From Nomia melanderi (lineage: Eukaryota > Arthropoda > Insecta > Hymenoptera > Halictidae): a DNA stretch of 64,000 nt. Below are positions 1 through 13,420 of the stretch, piece after piece. The translations under genes were made by a program, and so were the position numbers. Position 1 is the first letter of the stretch. Each line of letters begins with the position of its first letter. The stretch spans positions 15,815,660-15,879,659 of the forward strand of contig NC_134999.1 of the NCBI RefSeq assembly GCF_051020985.1, read 5' to 3'. Under the pieces are notes generated by a model that was given only the letters and a program-made list of their open reading frames with translations, did not search any database and was not told where the DNA came from.

Positions 1-3000
1 CAATTCTGCCCCACGGAATCCAAGTTTTCCACTTTGGAAACCTGGATTGTATAGTCTAAAGTCAATTTCGACCAAAAGTACCCCAACCTTCCCATCGGTC
101 AGCCGGATGTAGCTTTGGTCCCTATGAGACCTCGTCCTGGAGTCCCATCACAGCTAAGTCAAGTGGCTCCCCCGACCTTCCTGGCAATTCCGGCCGACGG
201 AATCCAAGTTTTCCACTTTGGAAACCTGGTTTGTATAGTCTAAAGACAATTTCGACTAAAAGTATCCCGAACTTCCCATTGGTCAGTCGGATGTAGCCTT
301 GGAACCTATGAGACCTCGTTCTGGAGTCCCATCACTGCTAAGTCAAATGGCTTCCCCAGACCTTCCTGCAATTCTGGCCGACGGAATCCAAGTTTTCCAC
401 TTTGGCAACCTGGTTTGTATAGTCTAAAGTCAATTTCGACCAAAAGTATCCAGGCCTTCCCATCGGTCAGTCGGATGTAGCCTTGGTCCCTATGAGACCT
501 CGCCCTGGTGTCCAATCACTGCTAAGTCAAATGACTACCCCCGACCTTCCTGGCAATTCTGCCCGACGGTGTCCAAGTTTTCCACTTTGGCAACCTGGTT
601 TGTATAGTCTAAAGTCAATTTCGACTAAAAGTATCCCGAAATTCCAATTGGTCAGTCGGATGTAGCCTTGGTCCCTATGACACCTCGTCATGGAGTCCCA
701 TCACAGCTAAGTCAAATGACTACCCCCGACTTTCCTGGCAATTCTGCCCCGACGGAATCCAAGTTTTCCACTTTGGAAACCTGGTTTGTATAGTCTAAAG
801 TCAATTTCGACCAAAAGTATCCCGACCTCCCCATTGGTCAGCCGGATGTAGCCTCCGTCCCTATGAGACCTCGTCCTAGAGTCCCATCACAGCTAAATCA
901 AATGGCTCCCCCGACCTTCCAGGCAATTCCGGCCGACGGAATCCAAGTTTTCCACTTTGGAAACCTGGTTTGTATAGTCTAAAGTCAATTTCGACCAAAA
1001 GTATCCCGACCTTCCCATCGGTCAGCCGGATGTAGCCTTGGTCCCTATGAGACCTCGTCCTGGAGTCCCATCACAGCTGAGTCAAATGACTCCCCCGACC
1101 TTCCCGGCAATTCTGCCCCGACGGAATCCAAGTTTTCCACTTTGGAAACCTGGATTGTATAGTCTAAAGTCAATTTCGACCAAAAGTATCCCGACCTTTC
1201 CATCGGTCAGCCGGATGTAGCCTTCGTCCCTATGAGACCTCGTCCTGGAGTCCCATCACAGCTGAGTCAAATGACTCCCCCGACCTTCCCGGCAATTCTG
1301 CCCCGACGGAATCCAAGTTTTCCACTTTGGAAACCTGGATTGTATAGTCTAAAGTCAATTTCGACCAAAAGTATCCCGAACTTCCCATCGGTCAGCCGGA
1401 TGTAGCCTTGGTCCCTATGAGTCCTCTCCCTGGTGTCCAATCACTGCTAAGTCAAATGGCTTCCCCCGACCTTCCTGGCACTTCTGGCCGAAGGAATCCA
1501 AGTTTTCCACTTTGGAAACCTGGATTGTATAGTCTAAAGTCAATTTCGACCAAAAGTATCCCGAACTTCCCATCGGTCAGCCGGATGTAGCCTTCGTCCC
1601 TATCAGACATCGACCTGGAGTCCCATCACTGCTAAGTCAAATGGCAACCCCCGACCTTCCTGGCTATTCTGGCCGAAGGAATCCAAGCTTTCCACTTTGG
1701 CAACCTGGTTTGTATAGTCTAAAGTCATTTTCGACCAAAAGTATACAGACCTTCCCATCGGGCAGCCGGATGTAGCCTTGGTCCCTATGAGACCTCGCCC
1801 TGGTGTCCAATCACTGCTAAGTCAAATGACTACCCCCGACCTTCCTGGCAATTCTGCCCGACGGAATCAATGTTTTGCACTTTGGAAACCTGGATTGTAT
1901 AGTCTAAAGTCTATTTCGACCAAAAGTATCCCGACCTTCGCATTGGTCAGCCGGATGTAGCCTCCGTCCCTATGAGACCTCGTCCTAGAGTCCCATGACA
2001 GCTAAATCAAATGGCTCCCCCGACCTTCCTGGCAATTCCGCCCGACGGTGTCCAAGTTTTCCACTTTGGCAACCTGGTTTGTAGAGTCTAAAGTCATTTT
2101 CGACCAAAAGTATCCCGACCTTCCCATCGGTCAGCCGGATGTAGCCTTGCAACCTATGAGACCTCTCACTGGTGTCCAATCACTGCTATGTCAAATGACT
2201 ACCCCCGACCTTCATGGCAATTCTGGCCGACGGAATCCAAGTTTTCCACTTTGAAAACCTGGATTGTATAGTCTAAGGTCAATTTCGACCAAAAGTATCC
2301 CAAACTTCCCATCGGTCAGCCGGATGTAGCCTTGGTCCCTATGAGTCCTCGTCCAGGAGTCCCATCACTGTTAAGTCAAATGGCTACACCCGACCTTCCT
2401 GGCAATTCTGGCCGACGGAATCCAAGTTTTCCATTTTGGCAATCTGGTTTGTATAGTCTAAAGTCATTTTCGACCAAAAGTATCCAGACCTTCCCATCTG
2501 TCTGCCGTATGTAGCCTTTGTCCCTATGAGACCTCGTCCTGGAGTCCAATCACTGCTAAGTCAAAGGAAAACACCCGACCTTCCTGGCAATTCTGGCCGA
2601 CGGAATCCAAGTTTTCCTCTTTGGCAACCTGGTTTGTATAGTCTAAAGTCAATTTCGACCAAAAGTATTCCGAACTTCCCATGGGTCAGCCGGATGTAGC
2701 CTTGGAACCTATTAGACCTCGTCCTGGAGTCCCATCACTGCTAAGTCAAATGACTACCCCCGACCTTCCTGGCAATTCTGCCCGACGGTGTCCAAGTTTT
2801 CCACTTTGGCAACCTGGTTTGTATAGTCTAAAGTCAATTTCGACTAAAAGTATCCCGAAATTCCAATTGGTCAGTCGGATGTAGCCTTGGTCCCTATGAC
2901 ACCTCGTCATGGAGTCCCATCACAGCTAAGTCAAATGACTACCCCCGACTTTCCTGGCAATTCTGCCCCGACGGAATCCAAGTTTTCCACTTTGGAAACC

Positions 3001-6000
3001 TGGTTTGTATAGTCTAAAGTCAATTTCGACCAAAAGTATCCCGACCTTCCCATTGGTCAGCCGGATGTAGCCTCCGTCCCTATGAGACCTCGTCCTAGAG
3101 TCCCATCACAGCTAAATCAAATGGCTCCCCCGACCTTCCAGGCAATTCCGGCCGACGGAATCCAAGTTTTCCACTTTGGAAACCTGGTTTGTATAGTCTA
3201 AAGTCAATTTCGACTAAAAGTATCCCGAAATTCCAATTGGTCAGTCGGATGTAGCCTCGGTCCGTATGAGCCCTCGTCCTGGAGTCCCATCACTGCTATG
3301 TCAAATGACTACCCCCGACCTTCCTGGCAATTCTGCCCCGACGGAATCCAAGTTTTCCACTTTGGAAACCTGGTTTGTATAGTCTAAAGTCAATTTCGAC
3401 CAAAAGTATCCCGACCTTCCCATCGGTCAGCCGGATGTAGCCTTGGTCCCTATGAGACCTCTCCCTGGTGTCCAATCACTGCTAAGTCAAATGACTACCC
3501 CCGACCTTCCTGGCAATTCTGCCCGACGGTGTCCAAGTTTTCCACTTTGGCAACCTGGTTTGTAGAGTCTAAAGTCATTTTCGACCAAAAGTATCCCGAC
3601 CTTCCCATCGGTCAGCCGGATGTAGCCTTGCAACCTATGAGACCTCTCACTGGTGTCCAATCACTGCTATGTCAAATGACTACCCCCGACCTTCATGGCA
3701 ATTCTGCCCGACGGAATCCAAGTTTTCCACTTTGAAAACCTGGATTGTATAGTCTAAGGTCAATTTCGACCAAAAGTATCCCAAACTTCCCATCGGTCAG
3801 CCGGATGTAGCCTTGGTCCCTATGAGTCCTCTCCCTGGTGTCCAATCACTGCTAAGTCAAATGGCTACCCCCGACCTTCCTGGCAATTCTGCCCCGACGG
3901 AATCCAAGTTTTCCACTTTGGCAACCTGGTTTGTATAGTCTAAAGTCAATTTCGACCAAAAGTATCCCGACCTTCCCATCGGTCAGCCGGATGTAGCCTT
4001 GGTCCCTATGAGACCTCGTCCTGGAGTCCCATCACAGCTAAGTCAAATGAATACCCCCGACCTTCCTGGCAAATCTGCCCGACGGTGTCCAAGTTTTCCA
4101 CTTTGGAAACCTGGATTGTTTAGTCTAAAGTCAATTTCGACCAAAAGTATCCCGAACTTCCCATCGGTCAGCCGGATGTAGCCTTCGTCCCTATGAGACA
4201 TCGTCCTGGAGTCCCATCACTGCTAAGTCAAATGGCTACCCCCGACCTTCCTGGCAATTCTGGCCGACGGAATCCAACTTTTCGATTTTGGCAATCTGGT
4301 TTGTATAGTCTAAAGTCATTTTCGACCAAAAGTATCCAGACCTTCCCATCTGTCAGCCGGATGTAGCCTTGGTCCCTATGAGACCTCGTCCGGGAGTCCC
4401 ATCACTGCTAAGTCAAATGGCTACCCCTGACCTTCCTGGCAATTCTGGCCGACGGAATCCAAGTTTTGCACTTTGGAGACCTGGATTGTATAGTCTAAAG
4501 TCAATTTCGAACAAAAGTATCCCGAACTTCCCATCGCTCAGCCGGATGTAGCCTTGGTCCCTATGAGACCTCGTCCAGGAGTCCCATCACTGTTAAGTCA
4601 AATGGCTACACCCGACCTTCCTGGCAATTCTGGCCGACGGAATCCAAGTTTTCCATTTTGGCAATCTGGTTTGTATAGTCTAAAGTCATTTTCGACCAAA
4701 AGTATCCAGACCTTCCCATCTGTCTGCCGTATGTAGCCTTTGTCCCTATGAGACCTCGTCCTGGAGTCCAATCACTGCTAAGTCAAAGGAAAACACCCGA
4801 CCTTCCTGGCAATTCTGGCCGACGGAATCCAAGTTTTCCTCTTTGGCAACCTGGTTTGTATAGTCTAAAGTCAATTTCGACCAAAAGTACTCCGAACTTC
4901 CCATGGGTCAGCCGGATGTAGCCTTGGAACCTATTAGACCTCGTCCTGGAGTCCCATCACTGCTAAGTCAAATGACTACCCCCGACCTTCCTGGCAATTC
5001 TGCCCGACGGTGTCCAAGTTTTCCACTTTGGCAACCTGGTTTGTATAGTCTAAAGTCAATTTCGACTAAAAGTATCCCGAAATTCCAATTGGTCAGTCGG
5101 ATGTAGCCTTGGAACCTATGAGACCTCGTCCTGGAGTCCCATCACTGCTAAGTCAAATGATTACCCCCTACCTTCCTGGCAATTCTGCCCCACGGAATCC
5201 AAGTTTTCCACTTTGGAAACCTGATTTCTATTGTCTAAAGTCAATTTCGACCAAAAGTACCCCGACCTTCCCATCGGTCAGCCGGATGTAGCCTTGGTCC
5301 CTATGAGACCTCGTCCTGGAGTCCAATCACTGCTAAGTCAAATGACTACCCCCGACCTTCCTGGCAATTCTGGCCGACGGAATCCAAGTTTTCCACTTTG
5401 GAAACCTGGTTTGTATAGTCTAAAGTCAATTTCGACTAAAAGTATCCCGAACTTCCAGTCGGTCAGCCGGATGTAGCCTTGAAACCTGAGACCTCGTCCT
5501 GGAGTCCCATCACTGCTAAGTCAAACGACTCCCCCCGACCTTCCTGGCAATTCTGGCCGACGGAATCCAAGTTTTCCACTTTGAAAACCTGGATTGTTTA
5601 GTCTGAAGTCAATTTCGACCAAAAGTATCCCGACCTTCCCATCGGTCAGCCGGATGTAGCCTTCGTCCCTATGAGACATCGTCCTAGAGTCCCATCACTG
5701 CTAAGTCAAATGGCTACCCCCGTCCTTCCTGGCAACTCTGACCGACGGAATCCTAGTTTTGCGCTTTGGAAACCTGGATAGTATAGTCGAAAGTCAATTT
5801 CGACCAAAAGTATACCGAACTTCCCATCGGTCAGCCGGATGTAGCCTTGGAACCTCTGAGACCTCGTCCTGGAGTCCCATCACTGCTATGTCAAATGACT
5901 ACCCCCGACCTTCCTGGCAATTCTGCCCGACGGAATCCAAGTTTTCCACTTTGGAAACCTGGATTGTATAGTCTAAAGTCAATTTCGACCGAAAGTATCC

Positions 6001-9000
6001 CGACCTTCCCATCGGTCAGCCGGATGTAGCCTTCGTCCCTATGAGACATCGTTCTGGAGTCCCATCACTGCTAAGTCAAATGGCTACTCCCGACCTTCCT
6101 GGCAATTCTCCCCGACGGAATCCAAGTTTTCCACTTTGGAAACCTGGATTGTATAGTCTAAAGTCAATTTCGACCAAAAGTATCCTGACCTTCCCATCGG
6201 TCAGCCGGATGTAGCCTTGGTCCCTATGAGACCTCTCACTGGTGTCCAATCACTGCTATGTCAAATGACTACCCCCGACCTTCATGGCAATTTTGCCCGA
6301 CGGAATCCAAGTTTTCCACTTTGAAAACCTGGATTGTATAGTCTAAGGTCAATTTCGACCAAAAGTATCCTGACCTTCCCATCAGTCAGCCGGATGTAGC
6401 CTTGGTCCCTATGAGATCTCGTCCTGGAGTCCCATCACTGCTAAGTCAAATGTCTACCCCCGACCTTCCTGGCAATTCTGGCCGACGGAATCCAAGTTTT
6501 CCACTTTGGCAACCTGGTTTGTATAGTCTAAAGTCATTTTCGACAAAAAGTATCCGGACCTTGCCATCGGTAAGCCGGATGTAGACTTGGTCCCTATGAG
6601 ACCTCGTCCTGGAGTCCCACCACAGCTAAGTCAAATGGCTCCCCCGACCTTCCTGGCAATTCCGGCCGACGGAGTCCAAGTTTTCCACTTTGGAAACCTG
6701 GTTTGTATAGTCTAAAGACAATTTCGACTAAAAGTATCCCGAACTTCCCATTGGTCAGTTGGATGTAGCCTTGGAACCTATGTGACCTCGTCCTGGAGTC
6801 CCATCACTGCTAAGTCAAATGGCTACCCCCGACCTTCCTGGCAATTCTGCCCGACGGAATCCAAGTTTTCCACTTTGGAAACCTGATTTCTATTGTCTAA
6901 AGTCAATTTCGACCAAAAGTACCCCGACCTTCCCATCGGTCAGCCGGATGTAGCTTTGGTCCCTATGAGACCTCGTCCTGGAGCCCCATCACAGCTAAGT
7001 CAAATGGCTCCCCCGACCGTCCTGGCAATTCCGGCCGACGGAATCCAAGTTTTCCACTTTGGAAACCTGGTTTGTATAGTCTAAGGACAATTTCGACCAA
7101 AAGTATACCGAACTTACCATCGGTCAGCCGGATGTAGCCTTGGAACCTCTGAGACCTCGTCCTGGAGTCCCATCACTGCTATGTCAAATGACTACCCCCG
7201 ACCTTCCTGGCAATTCTATCCGACGGAATCCAAGTTTTCCACTTTGGAAACCTGGATTGTATAGTCTAAAGTCAATTTCGACCAAAAGTATCCCGACCTT
7301 CCCATCGGTCTGCCGGATGTAGCCTTGAAACCTGAGACCTCGTCCTGGAGTCCCATCACTGCTAACTCAAACGACTACCCCCGACCTTCCTCGCAATTCT
7401 GGCCGACGGAATCCAAGTTTTCCACTTTGAAAACCTGGATTGTTTAGTCTGAAGTCAATTTCGACCAAAAGTATCCCGACCTTCCCATCGGTCAGCCGGA
7501 TGTAGCTTTGGTCCCTATGAGACCTCGTCCTGGAGTCCCATCACAGCTAAGTCAAATGGCTCCCCCGACCTTCCTGGCAATTCCGGCCGACGGAATCCAA
7601 GTTTTCCACTTTGGAAACCTGGTTTGTATAGTCTAAAGACAATTTCGACTAAAAGTATCCCGAACTTCCCATTGGTCAGTCGGATGTAGCCTTGGAACCT
7701 ATGAGACGTCGTCCTGGAGTCCCCTCACTGCTAAGTCAAATGACTACCCCCGACCTTCCTGGCAATTCTGCCCGTCGGTGTCCAAGTTTTTCACTGTGGA
7801 ATCCTGGTTTGTATAGTGTAAAGTCAATTTCGACCAAAAGTATTCCGACCTTCCCATCGGTCAGCCGGATGTAGCTTTCGTGCCAATGAGACATCGTCCT
7901 GGAGTCCCATCACTGCTAAGTCAAATGGCTACCCCCGACCTTCCTGGCAATTCTGCCCGACGGAATCCAGGTTTTGCACTTTGGAAACCTGGATTGTATA
8001 GTCTAAAGTCAATTTCGACCAAAAGTATCCCGACCTTCCCATCGGTCAGCCGGATGTAGCCTTGGTCCCTATGAGACCTCTCCCTGGTGTCCAATCACTG
8101 CTAAGTCAAATGGCTTCCCCCGACCTTCCTGGCACTTCTGGACGAAGGAATCCAAGTTTTGCTCTTTGGAAACCTGGATTGTATAGTCTAAAGTCAATTT
8201 CGACCAAAAGTATCCCGACCTTCCCATCGGTCAGCCGGATGTAGCCTTCGTCCCTATGAGACATCGTTCTGGAGTCCCATCACTGCTAAGTCAAATGGCT
8301 ACCCCCGACCTTCCTGGCAATTCTGCCCGACGGACTCCAAGTTTTCCACTTTGAAAACCTGGTTTGTATAGTCTAAAGTCAATTTCGACCAAAAGTATCC
8401 CGACCTTCCCATCGGTCAGCCGGATGTAGCCTTCGTCCCTATGAGACATCGTCCTGGAGTCCCATCACTGCTAAGTCAAATGGGTACCCCCGACCTTCCT
8501 GGCAGTTCTGCCCGATGGAATCCAAGTTTTGCACTTTGGAAACCCGGATTGTATAGTCTAAAGTCAATTTCGACCAAAAGTATCCCGAACTTCCCATTGG
8601 TCAGCCGGATATAGCCTTGGTCCCTATGAGACCTCTCCCTGGTGTCCAATCTCTGCTAAGTCAAATGGCTCCCCCGACCTTCCTGGCAATTCCGGCCGAC
8701 GGAATCCAAGTTTTCCACTTTGAAAACCTGGTTTGTATAGTCTAAAGTCAATTTCGTCCAAAAGTATACCGAACTTCCCATCGGTCAGCCGGATGTAGCC
8801 TTGGAACCTATGAGACCTCGTCCTGGAGTCCCATCACTGCTAAGTCAAATGACTACCCCCGACCTTCCTGCCAATTCTGCCCAACGGAGTCCAAGTTTTC
8901 CACTTTGGAAACCTGGATTGTATAGTCTAAAGTCAATTTCGACCAAAAGTATCCCGACCTTCCCATCGGTCAGCCGGGTGTAGCCTTGGTCGCTATTAGA

Positions 9001-9058
9001 CCTCGTCCTGGAGTCCCATCACTGCTAAGTCAACTGACTACCCCCGACCTTCATGGCA
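1..9058. repeat. 185-bp satellite array, block I (about 49 monomers)
   Basis: Head-to-tail monomers of about 185 bp run without a break from the first base, so the array continues outside the window. Landmarks recurring once per monomer are CGGTCAGCCGGATGTAGCC, CCTATGAGACCTCG, TGCTAAGTCAAATG, CCGACCTTCCTGGCAATTC, CCAAGTTTTCCACTTTGG and TATAGTCTAAAGTCAATTTC. Monomers differ by scattered substitutions and rare 1-2 bp indels. Each carries a short dyad, TTTCCA and TGGAAA three bases apart. A 60-codon open frame recurs in many monomers and ends at the TAG of GGATGTAG. Because 185 is not a multiple of 3 the frame does not continue, so it is not coding. The right edge is abrupt at 9058/9059, where the 980-bp unit family begins. 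I do not recognise this satellite family by name. Confidence 0.97.
2332..5106. repeat. Higher-order duplication of about 12 monomers (2.22 kb) within block I
   Basis: Monomers at 2332-2514 and 2681-2884 recur almost unchanged at 4554-4736 and 4903-5106, an offset of 2222 bp or 12 monomers, although neighbouring monomers differ clearly. Shared private variants include CATTTTGGCAATCTGG, CTGTCTGCCGTATGTAG and CAAAGGAAAACACCC. The monomer at 483-665 recurs about 2219 bp later. This is the signature of higher-order repeat formation by unequal exchange. Confidence 0.8.
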
Positions 9059-9836
9059 GCGAATTGTGTAAAGTATGCCGAGTAGTTATTCTTTATTTTA
9101 ATTCTGATAGTGGTTTGCTTCGCATTACCGTGATATTGCCTATTTCCAATCAGATTCCTCTTCTCTGATTTCTCTCATATCGAATCAAGTACTTCCTCCT
9201 TGATTCCCTTCCTGTGCGTCTTGTCACCATAATTGCTCGGCATATGTGAGACGAATGTATCGTTTTATAAGGCGAAACTATGTCAGAATTAAGATTGTAT
9301 CCCCCAATTTTGCTCTTGTTGAATAAGAGACTTCTTTTCTGATTCGCCTCATGCTCGAATCAAGGATTTCTTCCTTGATTTACTCCCCATACTGCGATGA
9401 TTGTATAATATAAGTAATGCGTTGAGCGTGAACTAAATTAGAATTGTTCGTGCGAAAAAAGACGTCGATTATCCGCTCTAGGGTACATTATTTCAGGCTC
9501 AAGGAAGAAGACATCGATCGACCGCCGTGGGATACATCGCTTCATTTACTAATTATGCTATATTAATCCCATATTACTATTTATTGCTATGTGTTCCTGC
9601 ATTTCAGTACAGACTCAAGAATGAAGGCAGCTGGCGTGGGATTATTTTTAAGTGCGAAACCCAAAAATGCGTTGATAATAAGATGTCGAATTAGAAACGG
9701 AGGTCGATGGAATTGAATTTCTATCCGCCTCCCAGGGTCTCATTCGCAGCAACCTCCACGTGGTAGACCTGGAAACCAGCAGCATCGCCGATGGAGTACA
9801 TTCCCATCGAGGATGCTGCTAGGCTAATCGGCTGCG
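9059..9836. repeat. Decayed single copy of the 980-bp repeat unit
   Basis: This starts at GCGAATTGTGTAAAGTATGCC exactly where the 185-bp satellite stops, and ends where the next unit would begin (CTGCG at about 9832). It keeps unit landmarks in order: the CTTCCTCCTTGATTC stretch, TTGCTCGGCATATGTG, AAGGCGAAACTATGTC, CATACTGCGATGATTGTAT, GGGATTATTTTTAAGTGCGA and AACCTCCACGTGG. It lacks the GC-rich middle (roughly 250 bp) present in the tandem units and is many substitutions away from them. This is typical decay at an array edge. Confidence 0.85.
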
Positions 9837-10290
9837 GGATTGTATTAAATTGTATTAAGACATTGTGCGCCGATTAAATTTCAGATACTAAAACATGGGC
9901 GTCAATGATTGTATTGATACATTGTTAAACATCAATCATACTGAAATTTATAAGCAATGGAAAAGAATAATAAATTCGATTTTGTAATTTTACTTTGTAT
10001 TTTTATTAAATATATGTAAAATGTTACATTAACGTAGGATTAACAATTAAATAATAGACTAAAAATCCTCCACCATCGCGGGGCAGGCGCGCAGTGTGTT
10101 AATAACAAAAGCCAAGGTTCCTATAAAATCGTTGAGTGCAAACGGTTAAACAAGAAATTGCTTTTGATGTTGAACTCAAGGAGGTCGCGAGTATGGTGGG
10201 GACCTCCGACCTTATAAGGACAGTCTTGACAGTGGAGGGCTCAGTTCCTCGCGAACTCTTCAACTGTGAGGATGGGGGAGGACCAGCAGA

Positions 10291-10440
10291 CCCTCCTGGA
10301 CTATCCTGGACTATCCTGGGCTATCCTGGGCTACCCTGGGCTACCCTGGGCTACCCTGGGCTCCCCCTGGCTACCCTGGGCTACCCTGGGCTACATTGGT
10401 CTACCCTGTACCTCTCTGGGCATCACTGGTCTACTCCTAC
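10291..10440. repeat. 10-bp minisatellite (CTACCCTGGG), 15 units
   Basis: Fifteen consecutive decamers lie in exact 10-bp register. The consensus is CTACCCTGGG with variants CTATCCTGGA, CTATCCTGGG, CTCCCCCTGG and CTACATTGGT. Divergence increases toward the 3' side. Overlapping open frames here read as periodic PGL/WAT-rich peptides and are products of the repeat. Confidence 0.95.
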
Positions 10441-11845
10441 CTTCACTCTGGGGCACTGATGACCACTACTGGCTACCATCGATCAGTCGGGATTAATGCA
10501 GATCCATGGTGGCCAGTACTGGTGAATGCCAACGAGTGGTCCTCGGCTTCTCCTAAGCTATGTACCGATTGCGAACAGCGATCGGTGAGTCGCATGCTCT
10601 TTCTTTTTAACTCCAGTCACCGATCATGTCGTAGGACGAATGGTCCGTACCGATACCGGTGACTGGTGGTACCATTTTAGTAGTTTTTGATTTTGTGAGT
10701 GCAGTGACCTCGGATATGCCTCTCGAGGCATACCCGAGAGTAGTAGCATATTTTAATTTATTTATTAGATAGGATAGGGTTTTCTTGTACGTCGCGTTTA
10801 AAGTTAACTGTAAATACTAGCAACAATACTTTGACTTTTTACCGAATTACGAGTAACGTAACTTTATTCTGTACTATGATATGTAAGATATAACACAACC
10901 TTCAACATTGAATATTCAGATAATAAGATTGGGAACTTAGTGGTACATTAATTGTATCAATAGGTTCAGTCTGCTTTTTGATTTTTAAAGTTCGACTAAC
11001 ATACAGCCGATTGAAATGATTGATTATTCGCGTTAAAGTTAATTTAATCGCTGAAATATCACAATAAATATCGTACAAGAAAACATTTCGCGACGGTTAG
11101 GTCTCTGAATCGAAGCAACTACTTGTAAAACATTCTTATGATATTAGAAACAGCTGCTTCGACAAAGGGATCACCTAAGTATTTTTGAAAATGTGTTAAA
11201 AGTTTAAAATAGAATCATTCATATTGCTATTTCACTTAGAGTCACATTTTCTATTAAATTTCAATTTCTCTTATTGTTTTATCGAATATTACAGTAGTTG
11301 TACATTAGTACACTCTTCATTTCTAAAGTTAGAGAATAAAATTCTTATTTCTGAGTCAATTAAAGTAATTGTTGAGAACCAAAGAACATTAGTCCGTTAG
11401 AAAAATCAGAAACTAACATGATTTTATAGCTAGGATTTTCAGGATATTGTTTCCATGTTCATTGTTCGATCTCTCTCAAGTGCCCAGGTGCTACTTCGGA
11501 GAGTGAGAGCAATGGGCATGATGAAATTGTTATTATTTAAACATGTGAGCGATATGACAAATACTCTTTATACGTATATATTCCAGTTACTGTAAATGAA
11601 ATATATAAATTGTTTGTGGAATATATACACACTTTTCCTTATTCCCTTACTCAATAGAGTACGAATATTAACATATTAGAATACTTTGATCGTCCATACG
11701 TTACCAAACGACATAAAGAAGGGTAGAATTATATTAATTTCAATGACTTATTCGTGCCAAGTAAAATATTTTCTCAAAGATCGTTAGCCATTGCCAGTCG
11801 ATTTCAGGAATTGATATACTAGAGTATGAGAATGTGGTTGTTAGT

Positions 11846-11863
11846 GAACGTCCCGGGACGTTC
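11846..11863. other. 18-bp perfect palindrome
   Basis: GAACGTCCC is followed directly by its exact reverse complement GGGACGTTC, with no spacer. It could be a dimeric protein-binding site or a fold-back remnant. Nothing nearby indicates a function. Confidence 0.7.
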
Positions 11864-12534
11864 TCTCTAGGCGTTAGGTTCTTTCGCACTCAGGTGCATC
11901 AGAGACAATCGTGAAGTGATGTGTGTTTGTGAGAATGAGTCTCTTGCCCCTTTTTTAAATATAGCTATAGGTAGGCAGGTAGCATACTCTCTGGAATGAA
12001 TGTTAGATTTAAGTAGGCAGGGGCCGGTGCTGGCCTTCGTTTCTGCACGATGGTCAGTTACCGGGGAACTTGAAAAATCAGTTCAAAGTTGATAGCAAAA
12101 CGGAGCATGCCGTTTGCTGATCAACCTTGATCTCGACTTTTCAAGTTCCACATGGATACCGCGATCGCGATCGGTATTAGGCGCGAGTAGGCGAATCGTT
12201 CGAAATTGCTCGATTGCACTGTCGAATGATCGATGGCTGTTCCCAAGCCATTGGTCATTCGCTATCGAGCAAGCTCAGGGTTTCAGAAATGGTGGACTGC
12301 CGAAGAAAAGAAGAGGCGTATGCCGAAGAGGCCCCGACAAAGTGTCGCTCAAGAGGGCAACTATTAATGGCGGCCCATCTTAGCATGGAGATGGAGCGTC
12401 ATTTTATGTTACTACTTTGTCACTGCACTCATTTTAGCTTCAATAGAAATGGTGGTGGTAGTAGTAGAAGTAGTTGTAGTTGTATTGGGCTGGCCATTGC
12501 CGCCCCAACGTCCAGCAATGAGCATTTCGCGATT

Positions 12535-13325
12535 TTTAATTAGCGTTGCGAGACAAACATTACGGTTTGAATTAGAGCTGCGAATGATATAATCGCGATT
12601 TCGATTACAACTATTTTTAGTACTTGGTTTTTGAAATTGCTTTAAAGATAGCTTTGCGTATGACAAACATTGATCGCGTTTGACTTTAATACTATTAAAT
12701 ATAAAGCGCAATTATGTTAAGTGACACGTAGTTGTCTTGATTTTGAGATAGCATTGCGATTAATTGAATAAACGCGTTTGACAAAGCGTACTTTATTAAA
12801 TATAATATCCATTTATTAATGTAGCGTTGCGAAATCGGTAGATCGCGGTCTTCTTAGAGTCGCGACCACGATTTTTCGCGTTGTCTTAGAGTTGCGTTGT
12901 ATTAAATGCTCAAACATATGCTGGAACCATAAGAACCACAGAGCAATTTGCGTTACTGCGAAACGTGGTTCTTTGTAGCTAAAACAGCTGCACATTATAG
13001 CCCGCAGCCCAAAAGGCTGCCCCGTATTCTTACATGTAGCGTGACGTATAAAGAAACTGGTGCACGCGAGTTATTCGTTTTAAATGAAATAATTTAGAGT
13101 TGCGTTCGATACTGAAACCCTCGCGTTTTTATTGTATGATATTTGTAAAGTAGCGTTGCGATTAATCATACATTTTTCGCGTTTCTTATTGAAAACTTTG
13201 CTCATTTTATTAATTAGCGTGGCGAACAGTAATGCACCTCTCGCTTTCATTATTGAAATACTTTTATATTCCGTAAATTAGTGTTGCGAAATAAATGGTC
13301 CACTCTCGCGACTTTTATAGCATAT
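12535..13325. repeat. Degenerate repeat of GCGTTGCGA ... TCGCG modules
   Basis: A motif like TAGCGTTGCGA recurs at about 12541, 12651, 12751, 12822, 12889, 13096, 13152, 13215 and 13280. Each is followed after roughly 15-40 bases by a partner such as TCGCGTTT or TCGCGAC. Spacing is irregular (about 60-200 bp) and the intervening sequence is AT-rich. GCGA and TCGC are complementary, so each module could form a small stem. No known family is recognised. Confidence 0.6.
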
Positions 13326-13420
13326 ATAATGTACAGAGTGGACAGTCCCATATTTTAAATATCCATCCTCCTATTCAATTTCATGTAATTGAACAAAACT
13401 TACTATCTAATGAAGTGAGT

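Noticed and set aside
483..9168. Many ~60-codon plus-strand open frames starting MVPMRPRPGV
   Set aside because: They are one per 185-bp satellite monomer, end at the monomer's GGATGTAG stop and cannot continue because 185 is not divisible by 3. There is no start context, splice support or known domain.
10136..10496. Open frames rich in GYPGLPWATL-like repeats
   Set aside because: They are direct translations of the 10-bp minisatellite in different frames.
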